A stretch of DNA of 64,000 bases from assembly GCF_000404225.1 (NCBI RefSeq), contig NC_021353.1:1736001-1800000 (forward strand). Reading direction: 5' to 3'. The notes under the pieces are model-generated. The model had not been told where the DNA came from, made no database searches, and saw only the letters and a program-made list of their open reading frames with translations. Made by a program: the position numbers and the translations under genes. The stretch comes from Candidatus Methanomassiliicoccus intestinalis Issoire-Mx1 (GTDB taxonomy: Archaea > Thermoplasmatota > Thermoplasmata > Methanomassiliicoccales > Methanomassiliicoccaceae). Each line of letters opens with the position of its first letter. Within the stretch, counting starts at the first letter, position 1. Positions 8,946 to 18,600 of the stretch are shown here, piece after piece.

Positions 8946-10085
8946 ATGTATATCACTCCAACGTTTGAAACGGGAAATCCATTGGTAGAGTTTATATTCA
9001 TACTCTTCAATGGAATATCAGAGGTTCCTCTGGTATCTTCCGTTGTAAGCGGAGCATTGATACTAGTTGGAGTACTGATTGCATCTCGTCGGGCAGCCGC
9101 AATGATGGTGGCTGGTAGCTTAATAGGAGCAGGAATGGGTCTACTCCTAGGCGTACCATATCATCTTATAACAGCCGGTTTGCTTGGATACAACTCAGTT
9201 CTTTCAGCTATGGCATTATGGTCAGGTCCTTTTACAAAAACTAATGGCGCAACATTAGCACTTTCTCTTTTTAATGCAGCAATGACTGTAATAATCTATC
9301 TTGCACTTGACAACGTTTTAGGAAATATGTTCCAGGTAGGCGGCGGAGGATATGGAATACCCTCATTCACACTCGGATTCTGTGTGGCAACCTGGATGAC
9401 CTTGCTTGCAGCAAGGTACTTTGGAGTTGACATATTTGCAAGATCTCCCGCCCCAGAAGGTGCTATCAGTGCAGAAGGACGCTACCATGATGTAGTCGCT
9501 TCGGGTGTAACAAAGTTACTGCCTGGAAGCGGCAACCCTGACAATTCAGAGGACTTTCATTGGACAGTATGGGAATTTATTAAAGCAGGATTTACCGGTG
9601 TTGCACAGATTACATTTATTAATAATTGGAAAACAGGTGTATTCTGGGTAGTCGGTCTGACTCTCTCATTTTCATTAGTGAGCGGAGGAATCTTTAATAA
9701 TGCATACACAGCCAATTGGGATCCGCTGTCTCCATTGTTCCTTGCAGGTGCCATGGCATTTATAGGATCACTGGTCGGGGCAATTTTTGCAAAACTGGTA
9801 AAATTCCCAGACTCAGAAATACGTTCTGGTCTTCATGGTTTTAACCAAGCACTGCTGATGATCGCTTTAACAGCATTCCTGCCGCTGAATCTTACAACAT
9901 TCGTTTATGCACTTTTCGCGACAATTGTCTGTACAATCATCATCGTGCCTGCTGTGAAAAACTTCTTTGGACGCTGGGGTTTGCCAGGTTTGACGGGACC
10001 ATTTAACTTTGCAGCGTTCTTTTTCATCTGGGCAGCACCATACATTCTCAGCATTCCATTTGGGCTCGGATGGGGTAGGCCATGA
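8946..10085 (+). CDS. Urea transporter family protein
   Basis: The 379-residue protein has about ten hydrophobic helices arranged as two similar halves, as expected for UT-family urea channels. The first half contains LITAGLLGYNSVLSAMALW, the family's GL-x-G-[FY]-N signature after a glycine-rich helix, and the second has SGLHGFNQALLMIALTAF. It would passively move urea, or a related small solute such as ammonia. A Shine-Dalgarno AGGTGG precedes the ATG. The next two genes start inside the stop of the preceding one (ATGA overlaps), so the three proteins are translated from one mRNA. No urease gene is in the window. Confidence 0.85.
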   Translation: MYITPTFETGNPLVEFIFILFNGISEVPLVSSVVSGALILVGVLIASRRAAAMMVAGSLIGAGMGLLLGVPYHLITAGLLGYNSVLSAMALWSGPFTKTNGATLALSLFNAAMTVIIYLALDNVLGNMFQVGGGGYGIPSFTLGFCVATWMTLLAARYFGVDIFARSPAPEGAISAEGRYHDVVASGVTKLLPGSGNPDNSEDFHWTVWEFIKAGFTGVAQITFINNWKTGVFWVVGLTLSFSLVSGGIFNNAYTANWDPLSPLFLAGAMAFIGSLVGAIFAKLVKFPDSEIRSGLHGFNQALLMIALTAFLPLNLTTFVYALFATIVCTIIIVPAVKNFFGRWGLPGLTGPFNFAAFFFIWAAPYILSIPFGLGWGRP

Positions 10086-10870
10086 ATAAGTGGTTTGCGG
10101 ACAGAAACCCAAACTTTGCAACAATGATTGCGCTCATAGGAGCGCTTTCAGTGTTGAACAGTGTGTTAGCCATCATCTATGATGGCACACACATTGGCGA
10201 TATTGCAAAAATCATCAATTACGTACTTGCTATACTATTCTTAATCAATTTCATATACAGATTTTTAACTTCAACATCTCCCAGACAATACATTCTGCAT
10301 GAGTTTGGATGGCTGGACATATTATGCATCATTCCATTTTACCAAATATCCTGGCTGTTCAGAGGTGTCCGTTCTTCAATGATCTTCTGGCATATGGGAT
10401 GGCATAAATTAAAATCCAATATAAGAAATGAAGGTGCAGAAGCAATATTATTTTTAGGAGTATTTATTATAATACTAATAATTGAATTTGGATCAATGGC
10501 AGCATATAGTTTTGAATCAGCAGATCCAAGTGCCAATATACAGAAACCTACTGACGCATTATGGTGGGCCATTGTTACAATATCTACAGTGGGATACGGT
10601 GACTTTTATCCAGTTACTCTCGGTGGAAGGCTTACAGCTTCATTGATGATGATTGCAGGAATAGGAATATTTGCTACATTGACCGGTTATCTGGCCAACA
10701 GATATCTCGTATCAAATCAAGCTAAAGCAGTAGTTGGAAAGGGAGGACAGGTATCAATATTGACCCGGCTGGAAGGAGAATCGAAAGAGGAATTTGATAA
10801 AGCATACAAAGATTTGTCAGAACGCCTTGAACGAATAGAACAAAAGTTTGATTCAGAAGATCGCAAATGA
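10082..10870 (+). CDS. Voltage-gated-like potassium channel
   Basis: The 262-residue protein has several hydrophobic N-terminal helices, a pore helix and the K+ selectivity filter in TISTVGYGDFYPVT (about residue 170), followed by the inner helix. The S4-like segment (FRGVRSSMIFWHMGWHKLK) has only a few positive residues, so voltage sensing would be weak. The last 45 residues form an acidic-basic coiled coil (DLSERLERIEQKFD) that could tetramerise the channel. The gene starts four bases before the end of the urea transporter gene and ends overlapping the SulP gene by four. Confidence 0.85.
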   Translation: MNKWFADRNPNFATMIALIGALSVLNSVLAIIYDGTHIGDIAKIINYVLAILFLINFIYRFLTSTSPRQYILHEFGWLDILCIIPFYQISWLFRGVRSSMIFWHMGWHKLKSNIRNEGAEAILFLGVFIIILIIEFGSMAAYSFESADPSANIQKPTDALWWAIVTISTVGYGDFYPVTLGGRLTASLMMIAGIGIFATLTGYLANRYLVSNQAKAVVGKGGQVSILTRLEGESKEEFDKAYKDLSERLERIEQKFDSEDRK

Positions 10871-12510
10871 AATTATTTACCTCAGTATTGCCGAATGGGA
10901 AAACAGAGATAAGAGGGGACTTGATAGCAGGTATAACCCTTGCTACCGTAGCCATACCTCAAGCAATAGGCTATGCCAATATCGCAGGTATGCCTTTGGC
11001 TACAGGGTTATACACTCTGTTGATTCCCTCTCTGATTTTTGCAGTATTCGCATCATCAAGACATTTGTCAATCGGAGCAGATTCATCTACAGCACTAATC
11101 TTGGCAGGCGGTCTGACTGCTGTGGCTGCCAGAGGTTCAGCTGATTATATTTCACTGGCACTGATGGTGACCTTGGTCGTTGGTATACTTTTGATTGTCT
11201 CTGGAATACTTAAGTTAGGTTTTATCGCAGATTTCCTTTCAGACACTGTCATGATTGCTTTCCTGACCGGTGTCGGAATAGTAATCATGGTGGAACAGAT
11301 TCCTGGAATGCTGGGCATTTCCAATCTTGGAAATGGAGTGATCAATATTGCATCTGCAGTTTTCACACATTTAGATTTAGTTTCTTTCATATCTATAATC
11401 ATTGCAGCTGCATCTCTGCTTATTATATTTCTATCAAGAAAAATTTCACGAAAAATTCCTGATATGCTTATCGTTGTGATCGGGTCGATATTGATAAGTA
11501 TTATATTTAATTTAAAATCAACAATTGATACAATTGGAAACGTTTCTCAGGGTCTCCCTTCTCTGACATTTCCCACGGCAGATTCCTTTTCAATGCTTCC
11601 CCAGATGTCTCTCACAATCGCTTCATTGTTTTTAGTGGCTGTAGCTAAAAGTGCTTCACTGTCACGAGTTTATTCTTCAAAATCACATGATTCATTTGAT
11701 GAAAACAGAGATTTAATTTCACTTGGCATAGCAAATATCGGAGCAGGACTGACAGGTGCTTTCATATCCAGCGGGACTTCCGGCAGAACAGAAGTAACAT
11801 ATTATGCCGGTGGAAAAGGCCAGTTCACACAGATTGTTATGTCAATCATTGTGATAGTAGTTCTTGTCTTTCTGACAGCTCCGCTTTCAAACATGCCTCT
11901 GGCTGCACTCTCCGCCATCGTCTTTGTAATCGGACTGGAGATGGTAGATGTCAAGGGATTGAGATCCATAATCAAAAAAAGTAAAGGAGAAGCGATTGTC
12001 GCTGTAGCCAGCATATTTGCTGTTGTGTTTTTAGGTGTAGAAATAGGAATAGTTTTTGCTATGGTGGCTTCACTGCTGTTTCATGTAAAATCAGGATACA
12101 AACCAAAGAACAGACTTTTAGTCTTCAAAGACGGACAGCTTGCAACACTTCCTGTATCTTCAAGAAAACAGGCTCTTCCCGGTTTAATAATCTACAGATT
12201 TAATTCTTCAATGTATTATGCAAACGCACCTACGCTGCGTGAAGATCTGGAAACTCTATCCAATGATGTGAAATGGCTGTGTCTGGATATGTCTGCTGTA
12301 CCAAGCATAGACATTTCTGCAGGAGATGCTCTGATAGAGTCAATAAATAATCTCAAAGAAAAAAATGTTAAAGTTGTGTTTTCGGATGTTGATCCAGACG
12401 TCTCCAAAGATTTGTTAAGGCTGGGGATCACTTATGAAGTGGGTCCCGAATCCTTTTTCAAATTTCCCAGAGACGTCGTAGATGCTTATGAGAAGTCCGA
12501 ATACACTTAA
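10867..12510 (+). CDS. SulP-family anion permease with STAS domain
   Basis: This 547-residue transporter contains the SulP signature near the N terminus (DLIAGITLATVAIPQAIGYA) and about twelve membrane helices, then a cytoplasmic STAS domain from about residue 430 (VKWLCLDMSAVPSIDISAGD). Family members move sulfate, bicarbonate or other anions. The gene is translationally coupled to the K+ channel and urea channel genes, suggesting that the three act together on ion, nitrogen or carbonate balance; bicarbonate is a reasonable candidate but cannot be read from the sequence. It converges with the AMP phosphorylase gene with a four-base overlap. Confidence 0.9.
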   Translation: MKLFTSVLPNGKTEIRGDLIAGITLATVAIPQAIGYANIAGMPLATGLYTLLIPSLIFAVFASSRHLSIGADSSTALILAGGLTAVAARGSADYISLALMVTLVVGILLIVSGILKLGFIADFLSDTVMIAFLTGVGIVIMVEQIPGMLGISNLGNGVINIASAVFTHLDLVSFISIIIAAASLLIIFLSRKISRKIPDMLIVVIGSILISIIFNLKSTIDTIGNVSQGLPSLTFPTADSFSMLPQMSLTIASLFLVAVAKSASLSRVYSSKSHDSFDENRDLISLGIANIGAGLTGAFISSGTSGRTEVTYYAGGKGQFTQIVMSIIVIVVLVFLTAPLSNMPLAALSAIVFVIGLEMVDVKGLRSIIKKSKGEAIVAVASIFAVVFLGVEIGIVFAMVASLLFHVKSGYKPKNRLLVFKDGQLATLPVSSRKQALPGLIIYRFNSSMYYANAPTLREDLETLSNDVKWLCLDMSAVPSIDISAGDALIESINNLKEKNVKVVFSDVDPDVSKDLLRLGITYEVGPESFFKFPRDVVDAYEKSEYT

Positions 12511-14066
12511 TTGCGTTCACTGCGGACGTTTGACGAAGTTTCCTCAATAACTGTGTATTTGCTGGAGTTCGGCAGTTTGGAGATGATCATATTTTCTACA
12601 ACCATGGGATCCAGCTTTCTAGCCAGCTCTATTGCCTGCTCAAGTTTGGCTTCATGGTCTGCATAGATTGTGTATAACGTCTCTCCTTCCAGCACCCTGT
12701 TTCCGCGTTTTTTATTGAGTACTACTCCTGCACCCTTGTCCTTTGGAGAACCGGCTGCTCTGGCAATCTGCACCAGTTGTTTATTCTTTATAGAGTTGAC
12801 ATACCCAGACATTGCAGAAATGATATCATGCTTGTACATCCCAACGGTGATGTCAGATGACGAAATGTTTGGATTGCCGCCCTGAGCAGCTACAATCTCT
12901 CTGAACTTAGTCAGTGCCTGACCCGATTCAAGGATCTCTTTGGCCTTGGCTTCACCGTTTTTTATGCCTCCCATTTCCAGCACCATTGCGGCCATGCCTA
13001 TGGATTTCTCATAGACGCTGCTGGGGTGCTTTGAACCTTCCAGAATTGTGATGGCTTCCTTAGCTTCCAGCGCTGGTCCGATGGCTCTACCTACAGGCTG
13101 TTCCCCATATGTTATTGCACATCTTACTTCGATTCCGAGTTTTTCTCCCAGATCCATAAAGTCCCTGGCAAATGCCTGCGCCTCTTCGATGGTAGGAACT
13201 TTAGTTCCAGCACCGGTTGGAATATCAATCACAAGACAGTTTGCACCAGCTGCCTTCTTCTTAGACATTACGGATGCAAGAAGCTGGGCATGAGGATCGA
13301 TTCCAAGAGGGTATTCAACTTTAATTATCGTGTCATCAGCAGGAGAAAGACTCATAGAGCCTCCCCATGCCAGTGTACCGCCTACTTTTTCAGCTACAGT
13401 TCTCAGTTTATGGGCATCCATGTTCACGTCTGCAAAAACCTCTATGATATCTGCGGTTCCTGCAGCTGAACTTATTGCTCTGGACGAGGTCTTGGGTATG
13501 ATGAGTCCCGCGGCTGCTACGATGGGAACCACAATCAGGGTAATCTTATTGCCAGGACATCCTCCTACTGAGTGGAAATCAAATATCGGACCGCGGTCAA
13601 ATGTGATGGTGTCTCCTGTTTCAACCATTGCCATGGTAAGATCTGCAGTTTCCCGGATATTCATTCCATTTATTTCCAGAGCTACTACGTACGCAGTCAG
13701 TTCAATATTGCTGAGATTGTGCTGGACAATATCATTGATGATTGTTCTGATCTCTTCAGTAGTCAGCTCTTCGCCTCTCATCTTTTTCTTTATGTATTTT
13801 ACAGATTCAGGCTTGGATGTCGGAACGACATCTACAATCTCATCACGCTCAGGTCCCAGTACTCCGTAGGCTCTTCCTAGTATCCCGACTTCTCCCTGAT
13901 TTACTACTGTATCTGTTGTCTGCAGGAGGGCAACGATTGAGTTGCGTTCATGCTTAATCCTGATCCTGTCCTGCTCTCTTACACCAAGTTCAATAGCATC
14001 ATTGTCATGGAGTACGCAGGTGTATTCAGCGGATTCCATATCAATATATCTGGCTTTTAAATTCAT
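12507..14066 (-). CDS. deoA: AMP phosphorylase
   Basis: This enzyme splits nucleoside 5'-monophosphates with phosphate into base and ribose-1,5-bisphosphate, the first step of the archaeal AMP/RuBisCO pathway. It is a member of the thymidine phosphorylase family with the archaeal N-terminal extension (residues 1-80). The phosphate-binding DFHSVGGCPGNKITLIVVPI and the KTSSRAISSAAGTAD segments are visible. The start at 14066 overlaps the RuBisCO stop by four bases (ATGA); an upstream ATG at 14078 is less likely. It is the last gene of the isomerase-RuBisCO-phosphorylase operon. Confidence 0.93.
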   Translation of the reverse strand: MNLKARYIDMESAEYTCVLHDNDAIELGVREQDRIRIKHERNSIVALLQTTDTVVNQGEVGILGRAYGVLGPERDEIVDVVPTSKPESVKYIKKKMRGEELTTEEIRTIINDIVQHNLSNIELTAYVVALEINGMNIRETADLTMAMVETGDTITFDRGPIFDFHSVGGCPGNKITLIVVPIVAAAGLIIPKTSSRAISSAAGTADIIEVFADVNMDAHKLRTVAEKVGGTLAWGGSMSLSPADDTIIKVEYPLGIDPHAQLLASVMSKKKAAGANCLVIDIPTGAGTKVPTIEEAQAFARDFMDLGEKLGIEVRCAITYGEQPVGRAIGPALEAKEAITILEGSKHPSSVYEKSIGMAAMVLEMGGIKNGEAKAKEILESGQALTKFREIVAAQGGNPNISSSDITVGMYKHDIISAMSGYVNSIKNKQLVQIARAAGSPKDKGAGVVLNKKRGNRVLEGETLYTIYADHEAKLEQAIELARKLDPMVVENMIISKLPNSSKYTVIEETSSNVRSERN

Positions 14067-15307
14067 GCCGATCCCCATTTGCTTAATGCCTGATCGAGTT
14101 CTACGTGAGTTTTACGATATTCACTGGCAGGAATCTTTTCGTATGCAGCATCAACCGCCTGAGATAATGCCATAGCACCTTTCCGGACTCCGCCGGGATG
14201 TCCTGCAACTCCTCCGCCGGCCTGTATCTGAATGTTTGTTCCAGCGATTTCCACCAGTTTCTCAACAAGCCCCGGATGCATTCCTCCAGAGCATACTGGA
14301 AGGACTTCCTTGTACGGAACATCTCTGCCGATGCATGCCTGCTGGTTAGCAATATCTTCTGTGGTAGATCCAGTCATTTTACCTACTCCGAATGTTCCAA
14401 TATGGAGTGCATCTCCGCCGCACATTCTGACAAGCTTTGCAAAAACATTCATGGATACGCCCATGTCTTTGTTTTTGGTTATAGCGCCGTGCATTGTACG
14501 GTGGACATGAATCGGCACTTTTATCGATGGATCCTCTCTGAGTGCCTGGACTGCAGCGAATCCGCATGTAATTACATCTACCATGATCTCACTGGCTCCT
14601 AACTCCTGCACTCTTTCAGCCACTTCTACAATTTCATGACCTTTTGTAGACACATTTATTGCATGAACCATTATGTGGCCGCTTTCATCCTTCACGCGGT
14701 CGATGGCTTCTGCCACTGCAACTACTCTGTCTTCAATAGGGCAGAACTTCTGATTGGAAAGGGTCTCATCATCTTTACCATTGGTCAGACCGCCCATTCC
14801 AGCTTCATATATGTAGTTCGCAGTTTCCTTCGGCGACAGCCCGATCTTGGGCTTAACGATGGTACCTACAAGGGGTTTTTCAGGCCTCTTGAGGACTTCT
14901 CTTAATCCCTCTGCCCCAAACCTGGGTCCGAGAAAATCGTTGAGCATTGATTTTGGGAAAAAGACATCCTCTAAGCGTACTCCGTTTAAAGCATCTAATC
15001 CAAACAGATTTCCGGAGATTACACTCAGGACCTGGGGTATTCCACCGATATCTAAACTGAAATCTTCTTTTGGATATGCTATTGTAGCAATATCCCCTTC
15101 CACAGCAGTCACTCTTCCACTGTATAACTCAAAGATTTCTTCATTTAGTGTAGATATTCCGGTCCAAGTTCCTGTAGACTGTTCAGCTGCGATCGCTGCA
15201 GCTGCATTACTCATCTCAAGATTCGTGGCAATCTTGTATTTACATATTACATAGTCATCCGGATCTATTTCTTCACCCAGATGAAGATACTTATTAGAAT
15301 ACTCCAT
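14063..15307 (-). CDS. rbcL: Form III ribulose-1,5-bisphosphate carboxylase
   Basis: The 414-residue enzyme converts ribulose-1,5-bisphosphate and CO2 to two 3-phosphoglycerates, here for nucleotide ribose salvage rather than autotrophy. Active-site landmarks are present: KPKIGLSPKE (catalytic Lys), the carbamylated-Lys motif KDDE at about residue 180, the HRTMHGAIT loop, the GVGKM segment at about 315 and the phosphate-binding SGGMHPG and GGGVAGHPGG. The residues before KDDE read GGLTNG, where a typical form III enzyme often has an acidic residue (GG-x-D). A GGAGGGAT Shine-Dalgarno lies upstream, two bases after the isomerase gene. Confidence 0.95.
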   Translation of the reverse strand: MEYSNKYLHLGEEIDPDDYVICKYKIATNLEMSNAAAAIAAEQSTGTWTGISTLNEEIFELYSGRVTAVEGDIATIAYPKEDFSLDIGGIPQVLSVISGNLFGLDALNGVRLEDVFFPKSMLNDFLGPRFGAEGLREVLKRPEKPLVGTIVKPKIGLSPKETANYIYEAGMGGLTNGKDDETLSNQKFCPIEDRVVAVAEAIDRVKDESGHIMVHAINVSTKGHEIVEVAERVQELGASEIMVDVITCGFAAVQALREDPSIKVPIHVHRTMHGAITKNKDMGVSMNVFAKLVRMCGGDALHIGTFGVGKMTGSTTEDIANQQACIGRDVPYKEVLPVCSGGMHPGLVEKLVEIAGTNIQIQAGGGVAGHPGGVRKGAMALSQAVDAAYEKIPASEYRKTHVELDQALSKWGSA

Positions 15308-15309
15308 TC

Positions 15310-16242
15310 TTATCCCTCCGTCTCAAAAAGACATTCGTGTCCTAGTTTATTTACTATAACTTCGTAAGCTGCATATGGAGAAATCAGTCCGATTTCTGTT
15401 GCAATACAATCTATATATTCAGCAGGTGTGGAATCAAAAACTGGATTTCTGATCCTTACATTTGGAGGCAGATTTTCAGCGACTTCGGAAGTATCTCTTT
15501 CCTCTATCTCTACAATCTCCCCTTCCATCGTTTTAGGTGAAAATTTATAACTTTCAGCGCAAACCATCATCGGAACTCTGGCTTCATGAGCGGCCAGCCC
15601 TATCTGTGACGTGCCAATTTTGTTTATCAGTGCGCCGTTGGAACATATTGTATCAGCACCTACTACTGCAATATCTATCTCTTTCATAATCCACCTGACT
15701 GCACTATCCACAATCATCGTGACGGGAATCCCTGCATCGGACAGATCTTTTACTGTCAGCAGTCCCTGCTTCCAGGGTCTGGATTCAGTAGCATACACTG
15801 AGATATTCTTGCCCTGCTCATACGCTGTTTTTATGACACTTAGAGCAGCCTTGCTGTTGCAGTGTGTAAGTACGACATCTCCATCTTTGATTCTATTGGC
15901 ACCTATTCTGCCGATTGTCTCAACTGCTTTCTTAGAATTAGATATGAATATATCAGCATCTCTGGAGACTATTTCTTTTAAACTTGTCACATCTTCTGCA
16001 TTTTTAACATTCTTCAGAGTTGCCTGAACAGCATTCCACAGAGAAACAGCAGTCGGCCTGGAATTTACCAATGTATCTCTACCCTTGTTGAGAAGTTCCG
16101 TGAACTCTATGAGGGACTCTCCATTATACTCTTCAGCCAGCTCTTTTAACGCTTCTGCAGCGCTGCGGGCTATCAGTCCTGCACCCCTTATATTCATCGT
16201 CCGTATGGACTCGGCGGTCTCATCGAGTTTCATAAATAACAT
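15310..16242 (-). CDS. Ribose-1,5-bisphosphate isomerase
   Basis: This 310-residue protein belongs to the eIF2B-alpha-related isomerases and converts ribose-1,5-bisphosphate to ribulose-1,5-bisphosphate, feeding RuBisCO. The typical motifs are visible: VLTHCNSKAALSVI, YATESRPWKQG, and IAVVGADTICSNGALINKIG, whose Cys and Asp are the catalytic pair in characterised homologues. It is the first gene of the operon with rbcL and deoA. The first ATG encodes Met-Leu-Phe-Met; the fourth residue Met is an alternative start. The 94-base gap to the HTH_10 gene upstream would hold divergent promoters. Confidence 0.92.
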   Translation of the reverse strand: MLFMKLDETAESIRTMNIRGAGLIARSAAEALKELAEEYNGESLIEFTELLNKGRDTLVNSRPTAVSLWNAVQATLKNVKNAEDVTSLKEIVSRDADIFISNSKKAVETIGRIGANRIKDGDVVLTHCNSKAALSVIKTAYEQGKNISVYATESRPWKQGLLTVKDLSDAGIPVTMIVDSAVRWIMKEIDIAVVGADTICSNGALINKIGTSQIGLAAHEARVPMMVCAESYKFSPKTMEGEIVEIEERDTSEVAENLPPNVRIRNPVFDSTPAEYIDCIATEIGLISPYAAYEVIVNKLGHECLFETEG

Positions 16243-16336
16243 ATCGCCGCATTCACTTTTAATAGCTACCCCAAATAACTACAGTTTAGCAAACAATTTT
16301 TAGTACGTAGCTGATAACCCTGCGGGGTAACTGAAC

Positions 16337-16978
16337 ATGATGGAAGCTGTGATATCCATTGCGATGCCGGAAAACTGGATTACAGACGTAGTTGAAAAGT
16401 ATCCTTCTGTAATCAGAGTTATAGATTCCAAAACAGGCTCATCGCAAGAAGTCAGGGATCTGGTTCAAATCGAAGTTGAAAATGAAGGGGACCTTCAGAA
16501 AGTAATCGACCAGATCCGCAACAATCCAAATATTTTCAATGTGGACATCAGCGCGCTGGATAAGAGTAAGGTTTTGGCCGCATTCTCTACATGCCACTGT
16601 GTAGTCTGCAAGCTCTTAGCCGGATCAGACTGCTTTTTAACAGGTTCTACTACCACCAAAGAGGGCCGCACACGCTGGACGCTGCTTGTTACCGAAAGAG
16701 AAGCCCTGCAGAATCTTATTGCTGAACTGGCCGCATGTAATGCAGATCCTCAGTTAGTTAAGATAACTGAAATAAAAACAGAAGATGAACTCACGATGCG
16801 CCAGGAACAGATCACACGCATGGCATTTGAAAGGGGCTACTTTGATTTCCCGCGCAAAACAGACCTAAAGGAGCTAGCGGACATATTCGGCATATCTACA
16901 TCGACTCTTTCTGAGATCCTAAGAAAAGGACAGCGCCGAATCATGGCAGGATATTTTACAGAGCATAGGCAGTACTAA
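16337..16978 (+). CDS. HTH_10 (bacterio-opsin-activator type) transcriptional regulator
   Basis: The 213-residue protein ends in an HTH_10 DNA-binding domain: the LTMRQEQITRMAFERGYFDF stretch, followed by TDLKELADIFGISTSTLSEILRKGQRRI, has the standard layout of the bacterio-opsin activator C terminus. The N-terminal 150 residues are an unrecognised sensory region containing CHCVVCKLLAGSDC, a cysteine cluster that could bind metal. It is divergent from the AMP-pathway operon with only 94 bases between, so it could regulate that operon. That link is inference from position. Confidence 0.8.
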   Translation: MMEAVISIAMPENWITDVVEKYPSVIRVIDSKTGSSQEVRDLVQIEVENEGDLQKVIDQIRNNPNIFNVDISALDKSKVLAAFSTCHCVVCKLLAGSDCFLTGSTTTKEGRTRWTLLVTEREALQNLIAELAACNADPQLVKITEIKTEDELTMRQEQITRMAFERGYFDFPRKTDLKELADIFGISTSTLSEILRKGQRRIMAGYFTEHRQY

Positions 16979-17067
16979 GCTCTGTCACCTTTACCCCCTT
17001 TGGTTTTGAAGAGAATTCATAATCTCTAGAAAAAGTATTAATCATTCTCATTTCGTTAGGTGGCATC

Positions 17068-18600
17068 ATGGGACGCCGAATACGGTTTAGAGGTGCTAAA
17101 GCCACACCAAAAACTTTGGAAAAGGGACTTTTAGAGAAATCGAAGGCGTTAGCCGAAAATCCACACATCATGATGCCTAAATGCACAAAGGACTGCAGAA
17201 AGTGCGTCATCAAAAAAGCGATTAGCAAAATGGAAGTTGTCTCCGACAAAAGAGATAATGAAAAGAAACTGGCGGCTTTTTCATTAAGAGGCGATCCCAT
17301 TGTACGCGCATACGCTGCCACGATCTCATTGGCAATGGATGGCAAGATTCCATATCTAGCCACTGCAAAAACTCCAGTGGGAGAAGTATCATACGCCATG
17401 AGGGGCAACGCTGACAGGGATCTTCTTATCGGACTTCAGCACTATGATCATCCTCAGTTCAGACTGATGGCGTTTTGGAAAGTTGCAGAGAAATATGGAC
17501 TTCATATCTACTCGTGTGAAGAGAATGCAGTCTGCTGTCCAGATGGTCCTGCGGCCCCTGAGGAATATGTGAACGAAATCGTGGAGCTGCTGCCTTATGA
17601 CCTTGACGATGATTTTGCCTGTGCTCATAAAGGCGGAGAGCATCTGAATATTCGTTGGAACAGCGCAGATGTAACAATCAGTGTGTGTACTTCATGTTTA
17701 AAAGAGAATACTAACACAGTTCATATTCTAGCAAGCCGGATTGCTGCCAAAGATCCTGCAGATGATTTTACTGTCAGTGTTGACCGCGGAATTCAATGCT
17801 TATCTGAATGCGACAACTGCCCGATCAAAGAAAAAACACAGTTGAAACCGGATCTACTGGCAAAATATCTGCACGGACAGATTTCAGACAGCGCTCTTCT
17901 GGATGAATACCGCATAGACTGGGCAAAAACCCTTCAGGCTACAGGAAATGAACTGTACATTGTAAACGGATCCTGTTTTGGATCAGACAAAGAAAAGTTT
18001 CTCAATGCTATGAGAGGAACAGACGCTGAGAAAGAGACCATCAGTAAATTTATCTCTTCCGGCAAGCGCTGCATAATCTCAAGAAATGATCAGATTCCAA
18101 ATCTGCTCTCAGATCTGTGGAAAGATTACGATGAAGAACTTCTTTCAGGAATAGCATCTCCAGAGACTGTTTCAACAGTTTTGAATGACCGTACAGATCT
18201 TGCACCATCTCAGATGGTTGCAGAAGCAGCAAGACTCGAGAGCTATATGAAAATTAAAAGCAGACTTCCAGCCTTCATAAATCTGGGTCCGATGGCGGCA
18301 TTCTGCGATGATATAGCTAGAATATACAAAACAGAAGGAAAAACTGCTGCTGTGCGCGCACTTGAGAAGAGCAAAGGTTCCAATCACAACATGAGATCTC
18401 TGACTTATGCGCTTCTTTCTGCCGCCGGAGAAGGACAGTCAAAAGCCTGGCAGTTCACAAGAGAAGAGATGGATTTCGGCACATATCTCGTTCCGTTTGC
18501 TGAAAAAGTATTGTCTGCAGAAGGCAAAGAATACGCAAACGCACTCAGTCTACTGCTGGAGGCATCTGGAGCTATGGAAAAAGTCACTGTTCAACAGTGA
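17068..18600 (+). CDS. Uncharacterised cysteine-rich protein
   Basis: I do not recognise this 510-residue protein as a named family. It starts with a basic segment (MGRRIRFRGAKATPKTLEKG) and then shows several cysteine pairs: CTKDCRKC near residue 38, CEENAVCC near 150, CTSC near 209 and CLSECDNC near 248. These could form zinc or iron-sulfur sites. The C-terminal 150 residues are helical. A good Shine-Dalgarno (AGGTGG) supports the start. It converges with the Trm5/TYW2-like gene with an overlap of 17 bases. A nucleic-acid or RNA-modification role is conceivable but unsupported. Confidence 0.85.
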   Translation: MGRRIRFRGAKATPKTLEKGLLEKSKALAENPHIMMPKCTKDCRKCVIKKAISKMEVVSDKRDNEKKLAAFSLRGDPIVRAYAATISLAMDGKIPYLATAKTPVGEVSYAMRGNADRDLLIGLQHYDHPQFRLMAFWKVAEKYGLHIYSCEENAVCCPDGPAAPEEYVNEIVELLPYDLDDDFACAHKGGEHLNIRWNSADVTISVCTSCLKENTNTVHILASRIAAKDPADDFTVSVDRGIQCLSECDNCPIKEKTQLKPDLLAKYLHGQISDSALLDEYRIDWAKTLQATGNELYIVNGSCFGSDKEKFLNAMRGTDAEKETISKFISSGKRCIISRNDQIPNLLSDLWKDYDEELLSGIASPETVSTVLNDRTDLAPSQMVAEAARLESYMKIKSRLPAFINLGPMAAFCDDIARIYKTEGKTAAVRALEKSKGSNHNMRSLTYALLSAAGEGQSKAWQFTREEMDFGTYLVPFAEKVLSAEGKEYANALSLLLEASGAMEKVTVQQ

